Source: a bacterium (lineage in GTDB: Bacteria > Krumholzibacteriota > Krumholzibacteriia > LZORAL124-64-63). Taken from it: DNA of 64,000 bases. Both the position numbers and the translations under genes were made by a program. This document shows positions 52,509 through 62,909 of this stretch, piece after piece. The notes beneath the pieces are model-generated. The model saw nothing but the letters and a program-made list of their open reading frames with translations. It searched no databases and had not been told where the DNA came from. The number at the start of each line of letters is the position of its first letter. The stretch's first letter is position 1. The stretch lies in contig JADJQR010000001.1 in the NCBI GenBank assembly GCA_016712675.1, positions 1,240,001-1,304,000 of the forward strand, read 5' to 3'.

Positions 52509-54926
52509 ATGCACACGAGTCGTCCTGCGATCCCCCGGCCGCGCGGATTCCGCCGCGCCTGGGCGATGCTGTTGCCTGCCATCGTGCTCCTTCTCGGGCC
52601 TCCGGCCCGGGCGGGATTCCTCGAGAACCGGGGCCAGGTCGCCCCCAAGGTCCGGTACTACGCCGCGGGCTCCGGCATGTCGGTGTTCCTGACGGACGAC
52701 GCCATTGTCATCGACCTGGTCGATCGTGACGCGGCGCGCGCGTCGCGGCCGGAATCGATGGACCTGCGGGCCCAGATGGCGGGCGAGTCCCCAGCGGAAC
52801 GGGCAGCGGCGTCCGAGCCCGGCAACCCCGGCGGTCGCGGCTGGGCGGTGCGGATTCCTTTCCTCGGCGCCGGTGACCCGGCGGGCGTGACCGCCGCCGA
52901 TCCCCTGCCGGGAACGACGAACTTCTGCCTAGGCCCGGATCCGGCCGCGTGGACGGAGGGAGTTCGCGCATTCGGGGAGGCCCGCTATCGCGAACTCTGG
53001 CCCGGGACGGACCTCGTCCTGCGCATGGACACGGGCGGCATCGCCTATGAGTTGATCGCACGCCCCGGTCACGTCGCACCCACCGACCCCTTCGGGTTCG
53101 AGGGGGGAACGTCGCTTCATGAACTCGGGTCGGGTCGCCTCGTCGTCGAAACCCCGCTGGGGGAGATCGCACACGAACGCAACGGGAACTCCGGCCGGAT
53201 CTCCCTGACCCGCGATTCCGAACGTGGCCTCAATGACCCGTCGACCTTGCTCTGGAACAGCTACTTCGGGGGGAGCGACGACGATACCATCCTGAATCTG
53301 GTCACCCGCCCGGCGCAGGGATGGGTGGTCGTCGTCGGCTACTCGCTTTCCTCCGATCTCCCGACGACGACAGGCGCGCATGACCGGACCGCCAACGGGG
53401 GCTTCGACGCCTTCGTGGCCGCCTTCACCCAGGACGGCTCGAATCTGGTCTTCTGCACCTACCTCGGAGGTTCGCAGGACGATGGAGCCGCCACCATCTG
53501 CAACTCCGGCCCGTTCATGTTCGTCGGCGGTTTCACCCGCTCGCCGAACTTCCCGACCACGGCGGCGGGACTCGACAGGACTCACAACGGCAATTCCGAC
53601 GGGTTCGTGGCGGAGGTGAATCTCCAAGGCGGACTGACTTACAGCACCTTCATCGGCGGCAGCGGTGGGGATTCGGTCCAGGGCCTCGCCATCTCGCCGG
53701 AAAGCAAGATTCTCCTCGGGATGACGACCACGTCCCCGGACTTCCCGGTCGTGAACTGGTTCGACAAGATACTGGACGGCAACAGCGATGCGGCCGTCGT
53801 CGCCATCGATGCGGAGCGGGACGAACTGAGCTTCGCGACCTACCTCGGCGGCAACGGATCCGACTGGTGTACGGGAATTGGTCTTTTCGAGGACCGCCTC
53901 TACATCTGTGGCCTTACCGGCGGCGGGTTCCCGGTCACGCACGGCGCCTGGGATACGACCCAGAACCTGTTCGACGGATACGTCGCGCAATTCCTCGCCG
54001 ACACGGGCGAACTCGTCGCCGCCACGTACATCGGCGGGACGGAGACGCTCGTGTCGGACCCCACCGAGTGGGCCATTGGGGTCGACGTGGATTCCGCCGG
54101 CGACATCGCCGTCACGGGCTTCACCACGGCCACGAATTTCCCGACCTCCGCGAACGCCTACGACACGACCCACAATGGCGGTACGGACGTCTACATCACC
54201 CGACTCGCGCCCGATCTTTCGGAGATGCTGACCTCCACCTTCCTTGGCGGTCCAGGGGATGATTATCCGGCCGATCTCGCGCTTGCCGCCGACGATCGCG
54301 TGTTCTGCGCAGTCTACACCACCAGCTCCGGGTTCCCCGTCACCCCGGACGGCTTCGACACGACGTTCAACGGCGTTGTCGATGGGGCTCTCGCCGTGCT
54401 GGACCCTCTCTTGAGCACGCTCGCGTGGAGCAGTTACCTGGGAGGGACGGAGAACGACTATCCCTACGCGCTCGCGTTGATCGGCCACGACGCGGTCATC
54501 GTGGGCGACACTTTCTCTGCCGACTTCCCCGTGACCAGCGGCGTGTACCAGACGACGCACGCCGGCGGGTATGATTCCTTCCTTGCGCGACTCTCGCCGA
54601 ATCTCCATGCCGCAGGGGTGGAGGACGTTGCTCCGCCGTTCGACGCGGCGCCGTTCCTCTCGTTGATCGCCCAGCCCAATCCCTTCAACCCCCGCGTGGC
54701 GATCAACTTCGAGTTGTCGGGGGAGCGCGCGGTGGCGCTGACGATCCACGACGTTGCCGGTCGCCGGGTGCGGCAACTGGCCCTCGCGACCTTCAGCGAT
54801 GGGCCGCACGCGGTGACGTGGGACGGCTGCGATGATGACGGACGACCGGTTCCGGCCGGCGTCTACATCTGCCGCGCCGTGTCCGGGACGCAGGTCGCGT
54901 GGCGGCGCCTCACACTCGTCAAGTGA
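52509..54926 (+). CDS. Secreted SBBP beta-propeller protein with C-terminal FlgD-like sorting domain
   Basis: The 805-aa product has a signal peptide (cleavage near PARAG). The N-terminus (FLENRGQVAPKVRYYAAG) is typical of SBBP proteins. Residues of about 250-690 contain at least seven SBBP-type repeats of the form STYLGGSxxDxxxxLA...GFTxSxDFP with intervening T-HNG-D-F/YVARL strings. The last ~90 residues (AQPNPFNPRVAINFELS, HDVAGRRVRQLA, WDGCDDDGRPVPAGVYICR) form a FlgD-like Ig domain as used for surface sorting in FCB-type bacteria. It is probably cell-surface or secreted. A strong terminator follows. Confidence 0.88.
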   Translation: MHTSRPAIPRPRGFRRAWAMLLPAIVLLLGPPARAGFLENRGQVAPKVRYYAAGSGMSVFLTDDAIVIDLVDRDAARASRPESMDLRAQMAGESPAERAAASEPGNPGGRGWAVRIPFLGAGDPAGVTAADPLPGTTNFCLGPDPAAWTEGVRAFGEARYRELWPGTDLVLRMDTGGIAYELIARPGHVAPTDPFGFEGGTSLHELGSGRLVVETPLGEIAHERNGNSGRISLTRDSERGLNDPSTLLWNSYFGGSDDDTILNLVTRPAQGWVVVVGYSLSSDLPTTTGAHDRTANGGFDAFVAAFTQDGSNLVFCTYLGGSQDDGAATICNSGPFMFVGGFTRSPNFPTTAAGLDRTHNGNSDGFVAEVNLQGGLTYSTFIGGSGGDSVQGLAISPESKILLGMTTTSPDFPVVNWFDKILDGNSDAAVVAIDAERDELSFATYLGGNGSDWCTGIGLFEDRLYICGLTGGGFPVTHGAWDTTQNLFDGYVAQFLADTGELVAATYIGGTETLVSDPTEWAIGVDVDSAGDIAVTGFTTATNFPTSANAYDTTHNGGTDVYITRLAPDLSEMLTSTFLGGPGDDYPADLALAADDRVFCAVYTTSSGFPVTPDGFDTTFNGVVDGALAVLDPLLSTLAWSSYLGGTENDYPYALALIGHDAVIVGDTFSADFPVTSGVYQTTHAGGYDSFLARLSPNLHAAGVEDVAPPFDAAPFLSLIAQPNPFNPRVAINFELSGERAVALTIHDVAGRRVRQLALATFSDGPHAVTWDGCDDDGRPVPAGVYICRAVSGTQVAWRRLTLVK

Positions 54927-54948
54927 TATGGAATCTCCGCTGAGGCGA

Positions 54949-54982
54949 GGGGAGGGAGCCGACCGGCTCCCTCCCCTTCGTT
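54949..54982 (+). terminator. Strong terminator after the SBBP gene
   Basis: A perfect 12-bp stem (GGGGAGGGAGCC at 54949-54960 with GGCTCCCTCCCC at 54965-54976, GACC loop) is followed by TTCGTT. It lies 22 nt after the SBBP protein stop and directly before the next small gene. Confidence 0.75.
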
Positions 54983-54989
54983 GGGCGCC

Positions 54990-55385
54990 ATGCTCGATGC
55001 AGCCGAGGACCAGCGCATCCACGAGCGCATGTTCAGCGGCGGGGACGTGACGGATCCCGAGTGCCTCCTCGTGCCGGGGATCGAGAGCTTGACGTTTCGG
55101 GCGTTCGCGCGGCAGGGGGCGTGGGTGGCATCGCCGACGGCCGACCTGATCCCCGAGACGATGTACGGGCTCTTCGACGTCCTGATCCTGGCGGACCGCG
55201 GGATCGGGCACACCATCCCGAAAGCGCAGGGACAGCTGAAGGTGTATGTGGCGCTGACGGACTCGGTCGTGGCGGGGGAGACGCGCACCTGCTGCCGGAT
55301 GCGGGGGCTGGTGGATCTGACCGAGGACCACAAGGAGACGGAGGGGATGTCGTCGTGGGGCTTGATCAAGGGGTTGTTCAGGTGA
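54990..55385 (+). CDS. Conserved-looking hypothetical protein
   Basis: The 131-aa product (MLDAAEDQRIHERMFSGG... ending WGLIKGLFR) has high GC at third positions throughout, which supports coding. It contains LTFRAFARQGAWVASPTAD and GQLKVYVALTDSVVAGETRTCCR. There is no signal peptide and no recognised family. The start lies only about 13 nt after the terminator stem of the previous gene, with no visible ribosome site, so its promoter or true start is unclear. Confidence 0.55.
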   Translation: MLDAAEDQRIHERMFSGGDVTDPECLLVPGIESLTFRAFARQGAWVASPTADLIPETMYGLFDVLILADRGIGHTIPKAQGQLKVYVALTDSVVAGETRTCCRMRGLVDLTEDHKETEGMSSWGLIKGLFR

Positions 55386-55785
55386 TCGCGGAAGCCGGCG
55401 GCGCCCGTGGACGCCCCATCGATTCGCGCCCGATCGACGCGCGGCGGTGCAAGCCCCCCAAACGATCAAGACCGCGATGACGCGCGCGACAGCCGCCCTC
55501 CTGGCGCTGGCCAGACTCATCCTCCCGCGGCGCGCCGTGTCGAGCCTTGCGCGGGCCGAAACCGGCGGGCTGCAGGCGACGGCGCGGCAGACATTGATCA
55601 AGTGAATCGGGTGCGCGACGGCGTGGCGGCGGGCCGCCCGGGCCAGCCGTCTGGTGGCAGCCGGGCCGCCGCTGCCGGCCCCCCTGCGATTTCCCCGCGC
55701 CAGACCGCCCCGCCTGTACTATCCTCCCGGCGACCGGCCCCCGGGACCACAAGCACCAGGCCCCCAGCCCCAAGGACCCAATCCC
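55386..55785. other. Intergenic region upstream of rfbA
   Basis: This 400-bp stretch should contain the promoter of the rfbA-rfbC-ispF-ddl run, but no good -35/-10 pair is visible. A 42-codon open frame at 55477-55605 (MTRATAALLALARL...) lacks a ribosome site and similarity and is not called. Confidence 0.4.
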
Positions 55786-56673
55786 GTGACCACCACCCCC
55801 TTCAAGGGCATCATTCTGGCCGGCGGCACCGGCAGCCGCCTGCACCCGCTGACCCTCACGGTCAGCAAGCAGCTGATGCCCGTCTACGACAAGCCGATGA
55901 TCTACTACCCGCTGTCCACGCTGATGCTGGCGGGGATCCGCGACATCCTGATCATCACCACGCCCGAGGACCAGCCGTCTTTCCGCAAGCTGCTGGGCGA
56001 CGGCCGGCGCTGGGGCCTGCGCCTGGAGTACACGGTGCAGCCGACGCCCGACGGCCTGGCGCAGGCGTTCCTGCTGGCGGAGGAGTTCCTGAAGGGTGGC
56101 CCGGCCTGCCTGATCCTGGGCGACAACATCTTCTACGCCGAGGGCCTCTCCAAGCGGCTGCAGCGGGTGGCGCAGCAGGAGAGCGGCGGCACCATCTTCG
56201 GCTACACGGTCAGCGACCCCGAGCGCTACGGCGTCATCGAGGTGGGCCCGGACGGGCGCGCCGTCGGCGTGGAGGAAAAGCCGAAGCAGCCGAAGTCGAA
56301 CATCGCGGCGACGGGGCTCTACTTCTTCGATCGCGACGTGGTCGGGATCGCGCGCGCGATCCGGCCCTCGGCCCGTGGCGAGCTGGAGATCGCCGACGTG
56401 ATCCGCGCCTACCTCGAGCGCGGCGACCTCCGCGTGGAGATCCTCGGCCGCGGCGCGGCCTGGCTGGACACCGGCACGCACCAGTCGCTGCTGGACGCCG
56501 GGCAGTTCATCCGCGTGATCGAGGAGCGGCAGAGCTTCAAGATCGCCTGCCCCGAGGAGATCGCCTGGCGCATGGGCTTCATCGACGATGCGCAGTTGCG
56601 CGACCTGGCCGCGCCGCTGCGCAACAGCGGCTACGGGGGCTACCTGCTGCGCCTGCCGGAGGAACGGCGATGA
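55786..56673 (+). CDS. rfbA: Glucose-1-phosphate thymidylyltransferase
   Basis: The 295-aa RmlA/RfbA product makes dTDP-glucose for dTDP-L-rhamnose and related sugars. Motifs are [68 protein letters not shown] and [17 protein letters not shown] 55786 is chosen because AAGGA precedes it and the preceding in-frame residues are Pro-rich non-homologous sequence. The stop overlaps the rfbC ATG. Partners rfbB and rfbD are not in the window. Confidence 0.95.
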   Translation: MTTTPFKGIILAGGTGSRLHPLTLTVSKQLMPVYDKPMIYYPLSTLMLAGIRDILIITTPEDQPSFRKLLGDGRRWGLRLEYTVQPTPDGLAQAFLLAEEFLKGGPACLILGDNIFYAEGLSKRLQRVAQQESGGTIFGYTVSDPERYGVIEVGPDGRAVGVEEKPKQPKSNIAATGLYFFDRDVVGIARAIRPSARGELEIADVIRAYLERGDLRVEILGRGAAWLDTGTHQSLLDAGQFIRVIEERQSFKIACPEEIAWRMGFIDDAQLRDLAAPLRNSGYGGYLLRLPEERR

Positions 56674-57218
56674 ACGTGGTGGAGACGTCGCTTCCCGGCG
56701 TGCTGGTCTTCGAGCCGCGCGTGTTCGGCGACCACCGGGGCTACTTCCTGGAGACGTGGCGCGCCGACGTCTTCGCGAAGGCGGGCGTGACCCTGCCGTT
56801 CGTGCAGGACAATCAGAGCAGCTCGCGGCAGGGCGTGCTGCGCGGCATCCACTACCAGGTGAAGCAGCCGCAGGGCAAGCTGGTGCGTGTCATCAGCGGG
56901 CGCGTGTTCGACGTGGCGGTGGACCTCAGGCGCAGCTCCCCGCACTTCGGGAAGTGGTGCGGCGTGGAGCTGTCGGCGGACAACCACCGCCAGTTCTGGG
57001 TGCCGCCCGGCTTCGGCCACGCGTTTTATGTGTTGAGCGGGATGGCCGAGTTCGTCTACAAGTGCACCGACTACTACGCGCCGCAGCACGAGCGCTCCCT
57101 GAAATGGGACGACCCGCTGGTGGGCATCGACTGGCCGCTGGTCGTGGGCGTCGAGACCGTGCTGTCGGACAAGGACCGCGCCGGCAAGTCGTTGGACCAG
57201 GCCGAGGTGTTCGCGTGA
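56670..57218 (+). CDS. rfbC: dTDP-4-dehydrorhamnose 3,5-epimerase
   Basis: The 182-aa cupin-fold RmlC product has [37 protein letters not shown] (catalytic His in the GIHYQ element), [20 protein letters not shown] and [14 protein letters not shown]. Length and motifs are typical. GGAGGA lies before the ATG. The stop overlaps the ispF start (GTGA), so rfbA, rfbC and ispF are translationally linked. Confidence 0.96.
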   Translation: MNVVETSLPGVLVFEPRVFGDHRGYFLETWRADVFAKAGVTLPFVQDNQSSSRQGVLRGIHYQVKQPQGKLVRVISGRVFDVAVDLRRSSPHFGKWCGVELSADNHRQFWVPPGFGHAFYVLSGMAEFVYKCTDYYAPQHERSLKWDDPLVGIDWPLVVGVETVLSDKDRAGKSLDQAEVFA

Positions 57219-57706
57219 GCACGTTCCGCATCGGGCAGGGCTGGGATCGCCATCGCCTGGTGGAGGGCCGGCGCTGCGTGCTGGGCGGGGTCGAGTTCCC
57301 GGACTGCCCGGTGGGTCCGCTCGGGCACTCGGACGGCGATCCGGTGTGCCACGCCCTGGCCGACGCGCTGCTGGGGGCGGCCGGGCTGGGGGACATCGGG
57401 CGGCACTTCCCGGACACCGATCCGCGGTGGGCTGGCGCCGACAGCCTGGACCTGCTGTCCCGGGTGCGGGATCTGGTGGAGGCGGCCGGCTGGCGCGTGG
57501 GCAACGTCGATGCGACGGTGATCACCGAGCGGCCCCTGTTGGCCCCGGCGGTGCCGCGGATGCAGGGAAAGCTGGCCGGGGCTCTCGGGGTGGAGCCCGG
57601 GCAGGTGTCGGTCAAGGGCACGCGCGGGGAAGGGCTGGGTCCGGAGGGGCGGGGCGAATGCGTGACCGTGCAGGCGGTCGCGCTGTTGCAGCGGCCGGGC
57701 GCCTGA
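57215..57706 (+). CDS. ispF: 2-C-methyl-D-erythritol 2,4-cyclodiphosphate synthase
   Basis: This 163-aa MEP-pathway enzyme makes the cyclic diphosphate intermediate of isoprenoid synthesis. The metal-binding DxH is GWDRHRL; LGHSDGDPVCHALADALLGA, DIGRHFPDTDP and VDATVITERP are conserved. The usual KATT-type loop is KGTRGEGLGPEGRGE, slightly divergent. It sits between sugar-nucleotide and cell-wall genes; undecaprenyl carrier supply is the common theme (inference). Confidence 0.94.
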   Translation: MSTFRIGQGWDRHRLVEGRRCVLGGVEFPDCPVGPLGHSDGDPVCHALADALLGAAGLGDIGRHFPDTDPRWAGADSLDLLSRVRDLVEAAGWRVGNVDATVITERPLLAPAVPRMQGKLAGALGVEPGQVSVKGTRGEGLGPEGRGECVTVQAVALLQRPGA

Positions 57707-57736
57707 GGCGCTGTCGGCCGGGAAGGAAGTCGACCG

Positions 57737-58750
57737 ATGCGGGTCGCGGTGCTGATGGGCGGGGATTCGTCCGAGCGCGAGGTGTCGCTGCGCTCGGGCC
57801 AGGCCGTGGCGCAAGGGCTGCGCGAGGCCGGGCACGAGGTGGTCGAGGTCGAGATCCCGAATGTCGCGGCGGTCATCGGCTGCGAGGCCCTGCAAGGGGT
57901 GGACGTGGTCTTCCCGGCACTGCACGGCGGCGACGGCGAAGATGGCCACCTGCAGGCGGTGCTGGAGGTCCTGGGCGTGCCCTACGCCCTGTCCGGACCG
58001 GCCGCCAGCGCCTTGGCCATGGACAAGGGTCTGACCAAGAGGCTGATGCGCGCGGCGGGCATTCCGACCCCCGACTGGCTGCAGGTGACCTGGAACTGCC
58101 GTCCCGGAGCGTCCCCCCAGGTGAGCGTCCCGGGGGCGGGCCCGGGCCCGGAACTGACCCTCGACCGCATCCAGGAGCGGGTCCTGGCCGAAATCGGCTT
58201 CCCGGCAGTGGTCAAGCTGAACAACGGCGGGAGCTCCGTGGGTGTCGAGATCGTCGATCGGCCGGCCGATTTCGCGGCCGCTTTCGAGCGCGTGGCCGCC
58301 GCCCAGGGCACCTGCCTGGTCGACGTCCTGGTGGAGAAGTACATACCGGGGCGCGAACTTACGGCCGCGATCCTGCTCGGCCGGCGCCTGCCACTGCTGG
58401 AGATCCGCCCCCGGGACGGGTTCTACGACTACCGCAACAAGTACACCTCGGGGGCCAGTGACTACCTGGTGCCGGCGCCGGTGCATTCGCCGGTCTACGA
58501 GCAGATCGTGGGCGACGCTTTGCGTCTGTACGAGCTGGCAGGCTGCCGGGGAATGGCCCGGATCGACTTCCGGCTGGACGGGGACGCCTATTCCTGCCTG
58601 GAGATCAACACGATTCCGGGCATGACCGCCACCAGCCTGGTGCCCAAGGCAGCCGCTGCGGTGGGGATCGGGTTCGCGGCCCTGGTCGACGACCTCTGCC
58701 GGGCCGCCCGGCTGCCCGGCGAAGCCGCGCCCGGCCGGGCATTTTCTTGA
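57737..58750 (+). CDS. ddl: D-alanine--D-alanine ligase
   Basis: The 337-aa ATP-grasp enzyme makes the D-Ala-D-Ala dipeptide for peptidoglycan. Motifs are VLMGGDSSEREVSLRSG, FPALHGGDGEDGHLQAVLE, PYALSGPAASALAMDKG, VVKLNNGGSSVGVEIV and CLEINTIPGMTATSLVPKAA. GGAAGGAAG precedes the ATG. The family EGT-type loop is slightly extended by a Gly/Pro-rich insert (CRPGASPQVSVPGAGPG). The TGA stop lies inside the -35 box of the following tRNA/tuf promoter. Confidence 0.95.
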   Translation: MRVAVLMGGDSSEREVSLRSGQAVAQGLREAGHEVVEVEIPNVAAVIGCEALQGVDVVFPALHGGDGEDGHLQAVLEVLGVPYALSGPAASALAMDKGLTKRLMRAAGIPTPDWLQVTWNCRPGASPQVSVPGAGPGPELTLDRIQERVLAEIGFPAVVKLNNGGSSVGVEIVDRPADFAAAFERVAAAQGTCLVDVLVEKYIPGRELTAAILLGRRLPLLEIRPRDGFYDYRNKYTSGASDYLVPAPVHSPVYEQIVGDALRLYELAGCRGMARIDFRLDGDAYSCLEINTIPGMTATSLVPKAAAAVGIGFAALVDDLCRAARLPGEAAPGRAFS

Positions 58751-58776
58751 CAACGATTTGCGCCGCGTTATATATT
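58747..58776 (+). promoter_or_regulatory. Promoter of the tRNA-tuf locus
   Basis: TTGACA (58747-58752) is a perfect -35 box that contains the ddl stop codon. TATATT (58771-58776) follows with 18-bp spacing; TATATA two bases earlier gives 16 bp. The stretch right after the -10 box (GCCGCTCCCG) is GC-rich, as in stringently controlled stable-RNA promoters. The start would be about 140 nt before the first tRNA. Confidence 0.7.
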
Positions 58777-58925
58777 GCCGCTCCCGAATCGGTCCAGGCC
58801 CGTCCCGGTCCGCGCCGGTCCGTCCGGTAAGCGTCTGGCAGGCAACGCCGACGCGCTGGCGAGGTGCGGTTGCAACGGGTTTGGGCCGATCTTTGGGATC
58901 GGGCCGGGTTCCGGTCGACAGTCGG

Positions 58926-59001
58926 GCTGGCGTAGCTCAACTGGTAGAGCACCTCACTTGTAATGAGGCGGTTGGGGGTTCAAGTCCTCTCGCCAGCTCC
59001 A
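58926..59001 (+). tRNA. tRNA-Thr (anticodon TGT)
   Basis: A cloverleaf with a 7-bp acceptor (GCTGGCG/CGCCAGC), encoded CCA at 58999-59001 and anticodon TGT at 58959-58961. It is the first of four tRNAs upstream of tuf. Confidence 0.95.
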
Positions 59002-59087
59002 GGCACTCGTCGAGCGCCCCGGGCTGGCCGGCCTGACGCCCGCTGCGGTGCCGGCCAGGAGAAGGTTCCGTTCGCTGAGGTGGTTCT

Positions 59088-59173
59088 GGGGGGGTTCCCG
59101 AGCGGTCAAAGGGAACAGACTGTAAATCTGTCGGCGGACGCCTTCGGAGGTTCGAATCCTCCCCCCCCCACCA
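59088..59173 (+). tRNA. tRNA-Tyr (anticodon GTA)
   Basis: A class II tRNA with a long variable arm, all-G/C acceptor (seven G with seven C), anticodon GTA at 59122-59124, T-loop TTCGAAT and encoded CCA. It serves the tyrS product encoded at 9157. Confidence 0.95.
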
Positions 59174-59226
59174 CGATAGATCGCCGGCCGTGGGGCCGGC
59201 CCACGGTTGATGGCCGACGGTTCGGA

Positions 59227-59302
59227 GCGGGAATAGCTCAGTTGGCAGAGCATCAGCCTTCCAAGCTGAGGGTCGCGGGTTCGAACCCCGTTTCCCGCTC
59301 CA
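59227..59302 (+). tRNA. tRNA-Gly (anticodon TCC)
   Basis: Acceptor GCGGGAA pairs with TTCCCGC; anticodon TCC is at 59260-59262 and CCA is encoded. D-loop AGCTCAGTTGGCAGAGC and T-loop TTCGAAC are standard. Confidence 0.95.
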
Positions 59303-59405
59303 GACGCTTGGCGCCGGCGTGGCGTTACCGCCCCTTGGGTCGCGATTCGCAGCCGAATCGCGGATGAGGAGTGCGCCGCGGCCGGCCGATAGGTGGCTTC
59401 TCGGA

Positions 59406-59481
59406 GCCCACGTAGCTCAGGCGGTAGAGCACTTGCATGGTAAGCAAGCGGTCAGCAGTTCAAGTCTGCTCGTGGGCTCCA
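59406..59481 (+). tRNA. tRNA-Thr (anticodon GGT)
   Basis: Acceptor GCCCACG pairs with CGTGGGC; anticodon GGT is at 59439-59441 and CCA is encoded. It is the fourth tRNA in the order Thr-Tyr-Gly-Thr before tuf, the same order as thrU-tyrU-glyT-thrT-tufB in E. coli. Confidence 0.95.
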
Positions 59482-59576
59482 GCTTGATTCGCCAGAACGC
59501 TCGATAAGGCGGGCACTCGGTTCCGCAGGTTGATCGTAAGGTCGAGGTTCGACCCTTCCATGGGAGGAAGCCGCTG

Positions 59577-60770
<1,194 letters not shown>

Positions 60771-60820
60771 CAGCGTCCTGAAACCAGTGTCCATGGCCTC
60801 CGGCCAGGGAGCAGGGTCCA

Positions 60821-60970
60821 ATGCGTGACATCATCACCCTCGCCTGCACCGAGTGTAAGTCGAGGAACTACACGACGAAGAAGAACAAGCGGCTCCATCC
60901 GGACCGGGTGCAGTTCAAGAAGTTCTGCCCCAAGTGCAACAAGCACACGGATCACAAGGAGACCCGCTAG
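60821..60970 (+). CDS. rpmG: 50S ribosomal protein L33
   Basis: The 49-aa protein ([21 protein letters not shown]) has zinc-ribbon Cys pairs: CTEC and CPKC. This is the Cys-containing (zinc-binding) form of L33. It lies 50 nt after tuf and before tRNA-Trp, which is the usual place in many bacteria. It is short enough to be missed by automatic calling. Confidence 0.95.
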   Translation: MRDIITLACTECKSRNYTTKKNKRLHPDRVQFKKFCPKCNKHTDHKETR

Positions 60971-61031
60971 TCCGACGCGGATGCCGGAGCCGACGTTCCT
61001 GCGGGATCGTCGGCTGGCGGCAGGTTTTCGC

Positions 61032-61107
61032 AGGGGTGTAGCTCAGTTGGTAGAGCATCGGTCTCCAAAACCGAGGGTCGCGGGTTCAAATCCTGCCGCC
61101 CCTGCCA
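61032..61107 (+). tRNA. tRNA-Trp (anticodon CCA)
   Basis: Acceptor AGGGGTG pairs with CGCCCCT (one T-G wobble); anticodon CCA is at 61065-61067; discriminator G and encoded CCA follow. It lies between rpmG and secE. Confidence 0.96.
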
Positions 61108-61181
61108 GTGTACCGAAACCGCCCCGGCTGGCGTCCTGAGTCTCGTCAGGCGCCCCCGGGCAAGGTCAGGAAGGCCCTAGC

Positions 61182-61376
61182 ATGGTCGCGCGCCTTACCC
61201 AGTACCTGCGTGAATCCGGTCAGGAGATGAAGCGCGTCTCCTGGCCTGGTCGGCAGGAACTGAAGGAGTCGACGATCGTGGTGCTGGTCACCGTGACCAT
61301 CATCACGATCATCCTGTTCGTGGTGGACAAGATCCTGGACCTTGGCATCAAGGGGATCATCAAGTCCCTGGGTTGA
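61182..61376 (+). CDS. secE: Preprotein translocase subunit SecE
   Basis: The 64-aa short-form SecE has the amphipathic helix ESGQEMKRVSWPGRQELKEST (conserved RVSWP) and one membrane helix (VVLVTVTIITIILFVVDKIL). It stabilises SecY in the translocon. It has its conserved place upstream of nusG. Confidence 0.95.
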   Translation: MVARLTQYLRESGQEMKRVSWPGRQELKESTIVVLVTVTIITIILFVVDKILDLGIKGIIKSLG

Positions 61377-61522
61377 CAGGGTAGGCAGATCCGGGCCGGG
61401 CCCGACCGGGAGCCCCGAGATGGGACACACGTCCCGTTTTCGGGGTGTCTGCGCGTCGAGGTGCCGAAAACGCAGCGGCGGGGCGGTGTCAGCTCCGGTG
61501 CGGAAGCCGATGGGAGCCGGAC

Positions 61523-62269
61523 GTGTTCGATAACGAGGATCGCAACGGCGACAGCCAGCCGAAGGCCGTGGATGCGGACTCCCTCTTCCTGGACCTGCCG
61601 GAAGAGGATTATGTCGCGCCAGAGCCTCCGGAGGATCCCGCGCCGACGCGCGCACGCGCGCCCGAGGACGAGCTGCTCGACGCCGTCGATCTGCAGCTGA
61701 GCGCCGACGACCAGGCTGAGATCGAGCGCCGCGTCAAGATGAAGTGGTACGTGCTCCACGCGAACACCGGCCATGAAAACAAGGTCAAGCGCAACATCGA
61801 GATGGCCGTCAAGTCGAACCACATGGAAGAGTTTTTCGGGGAAGTGCTGGTCGCCACCCAGGACGTGACCGAGATGAAGAACGGGAAGCGCTCCACCGTG
61901 AAGCGCAAGTACTTCCCGAGCTACATCCTGGTCGAGATGGTGATGAACAAGGAGAGCCACCACTTCCTCAACAGCATCCCGGGGGTCACGCGCTTTGTCG
62001 GCGGCACCCCGCTCAAGCCCGAGCCCATCACGCGGGAAGAGGTGGACCGGATCCTCGGTCGCATCTCCGCCCCGGATGAGGCGCGGCAGACGCTCGAGAT
62101 CCCCTACGAGGTGGGCGACAGCGTCCAGGTCATGGACGGCCCGTTCACGGAGTGGATCGGCGTCATCAACGAGATCAACCACGACAAGGGCAAGCTCAAG
62201 GTGATGATCTCGATTTTCGGTTCGGAGACCCCGGTGGAGCTCGATTTCCTGCAGGTCAAACCTGTCTGA
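61523..62269 (+). CDS. nusG: Transcription termination/antitermination protein NusG with acidic N-terminal extension
   Basis: The product is 248 aa, about 70 residues longer than typical NusG. The NGN domain starts at Met73 (MKWYVLHANTGHENKVKRNI) and includes KRKYFPSYILVEM and GVTRFVGG. The KOW domain has GDSVQVMDGPFTEWIGVI. Residues 1-72 are strongly acidic (DLPEEDY, PEPPEDPAP, ADDQAEIE). GTG 61523 has GGGAG 6 nt upstream, whereas ATG 61739 at the family's usual start has no good ribosome site, so the extension appears real. It binds RNA polymerase and ribosome or Rho. Confidence 0.92.
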   Translation: MFDNEDRNGDSQPKAVDADSLFLDLPEEDYVAPEPPEDPAPTRARAPEDELLDAVDLQLSADDQAEIERRVKMKWYVLHANTGHENKVKRNIEMAVKSNHMEEFFGEVLVATQDVTEMKNGKRSTVKRKYFPSYILVEMVMNKESHHFLNSIPGVTRFVGGTPLKPEPITREEVDRILGRISAPDEARQTLEIPYEVGDSVQVMDGPFTEWIGVINEINHDKGKLKVMISIFGSETPVELDFLQVKPV

Positions 62270-62486
62270 GGCTCCATCGTCGTCGGATGGTCGCGGGTTT
62301 TGTCTGGACCGGCGGCTGTCACCGTCCCCGCCTCTCTCAGCGGTGGCGGAACCATAGAAGAGGGCTCGGCGGTGATCGCCAGCGGGCGGCGGGTGTGGAC
62401 CCCGCCACGCGCGATCGGCAGGCCGGCGGCGCCCTGTCCTGGAACCAGCAATGGAACCGGGGCACAGTGCAAGGAGAAAGCTGAAC
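62270..62486 (+). promoter_or_regulatory. Leader region of the rplK-rplA operon
   Basis: This is a 217-nt untranslated gap before rplK. In E. coli L1 represses this operon through the leader mRNA; here GC-rich self-complementary segments are present but I could not assign an L1 site. AAGGAG (62470-62475) is the rplK ribosome site. Confidence 0.3.
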
Positions 62487-62909
62487 ATGGCCAAGAAAGT
62501 CGTCACGCAGGTCAAGCTGCAGATCAAGGCCGGATTGGCGAACCCGGCGCCCCCCGTGGGCCCGGCGCTCGGCCAGCACGGCCTGAACATCATGGAGTTC
62601 TGCAGCGCCTTCAACGAGCGCACCAAGGAGCAGATGGGTCTGGTGATCCCGGTGGTCATCACCGTGTTCTCGGACCGCAGCTTCGGCTTCATCACGAAGA
62701 CGCCGCCTGCTTCGGTGCTCATCAAGAAGGCCCTGGGCCTGACCTCCGGCAGCCACAAGCCCGGCCGGGAACCCATCGGCAAGATCACGCGCGCCCAGTT
62801 GCGCGAGATCGCCGCCATGAAGATGGAGGACCTCAACGCCGGATCGCCCGAGGCCGCGGTGAAGATCATCGCCGGCACGGCGCGGAGCATGGGGCTCGAA
62901 GTGGTCTAG
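62487..62909 (+). CDS. rplK: 50S ribosomal protein L11
   Basis: The 140-aa product has the L11 signature [20 protein letters not shown] and [18 protein letters not shown] 62487 follows AAGGAG. It forms the GTPase-associated centre with 23S rRNA. The C-terminal rRNA-binding domain is complete ([20 protein letters not shown]). Confidence 0.97.
   Translation: MAKKVVTQVKLQIKAGLANPAPPVGPALGQHGLNIMEFCSAFNERTKEQMGLVIPVVITVFSDRSFGFITKTPPASVLIKKALGLTSGSHKPGREPIGKITRAQLREIAAMKMEDLNAGSPEAAVKIIAGTARSMGLEVV

Noticed and set aside
55477-55605. 42-codon open frame upstream of rfbA
   Set aside because: No ribosome site, no similarity, and ordinary composition for this GC content.
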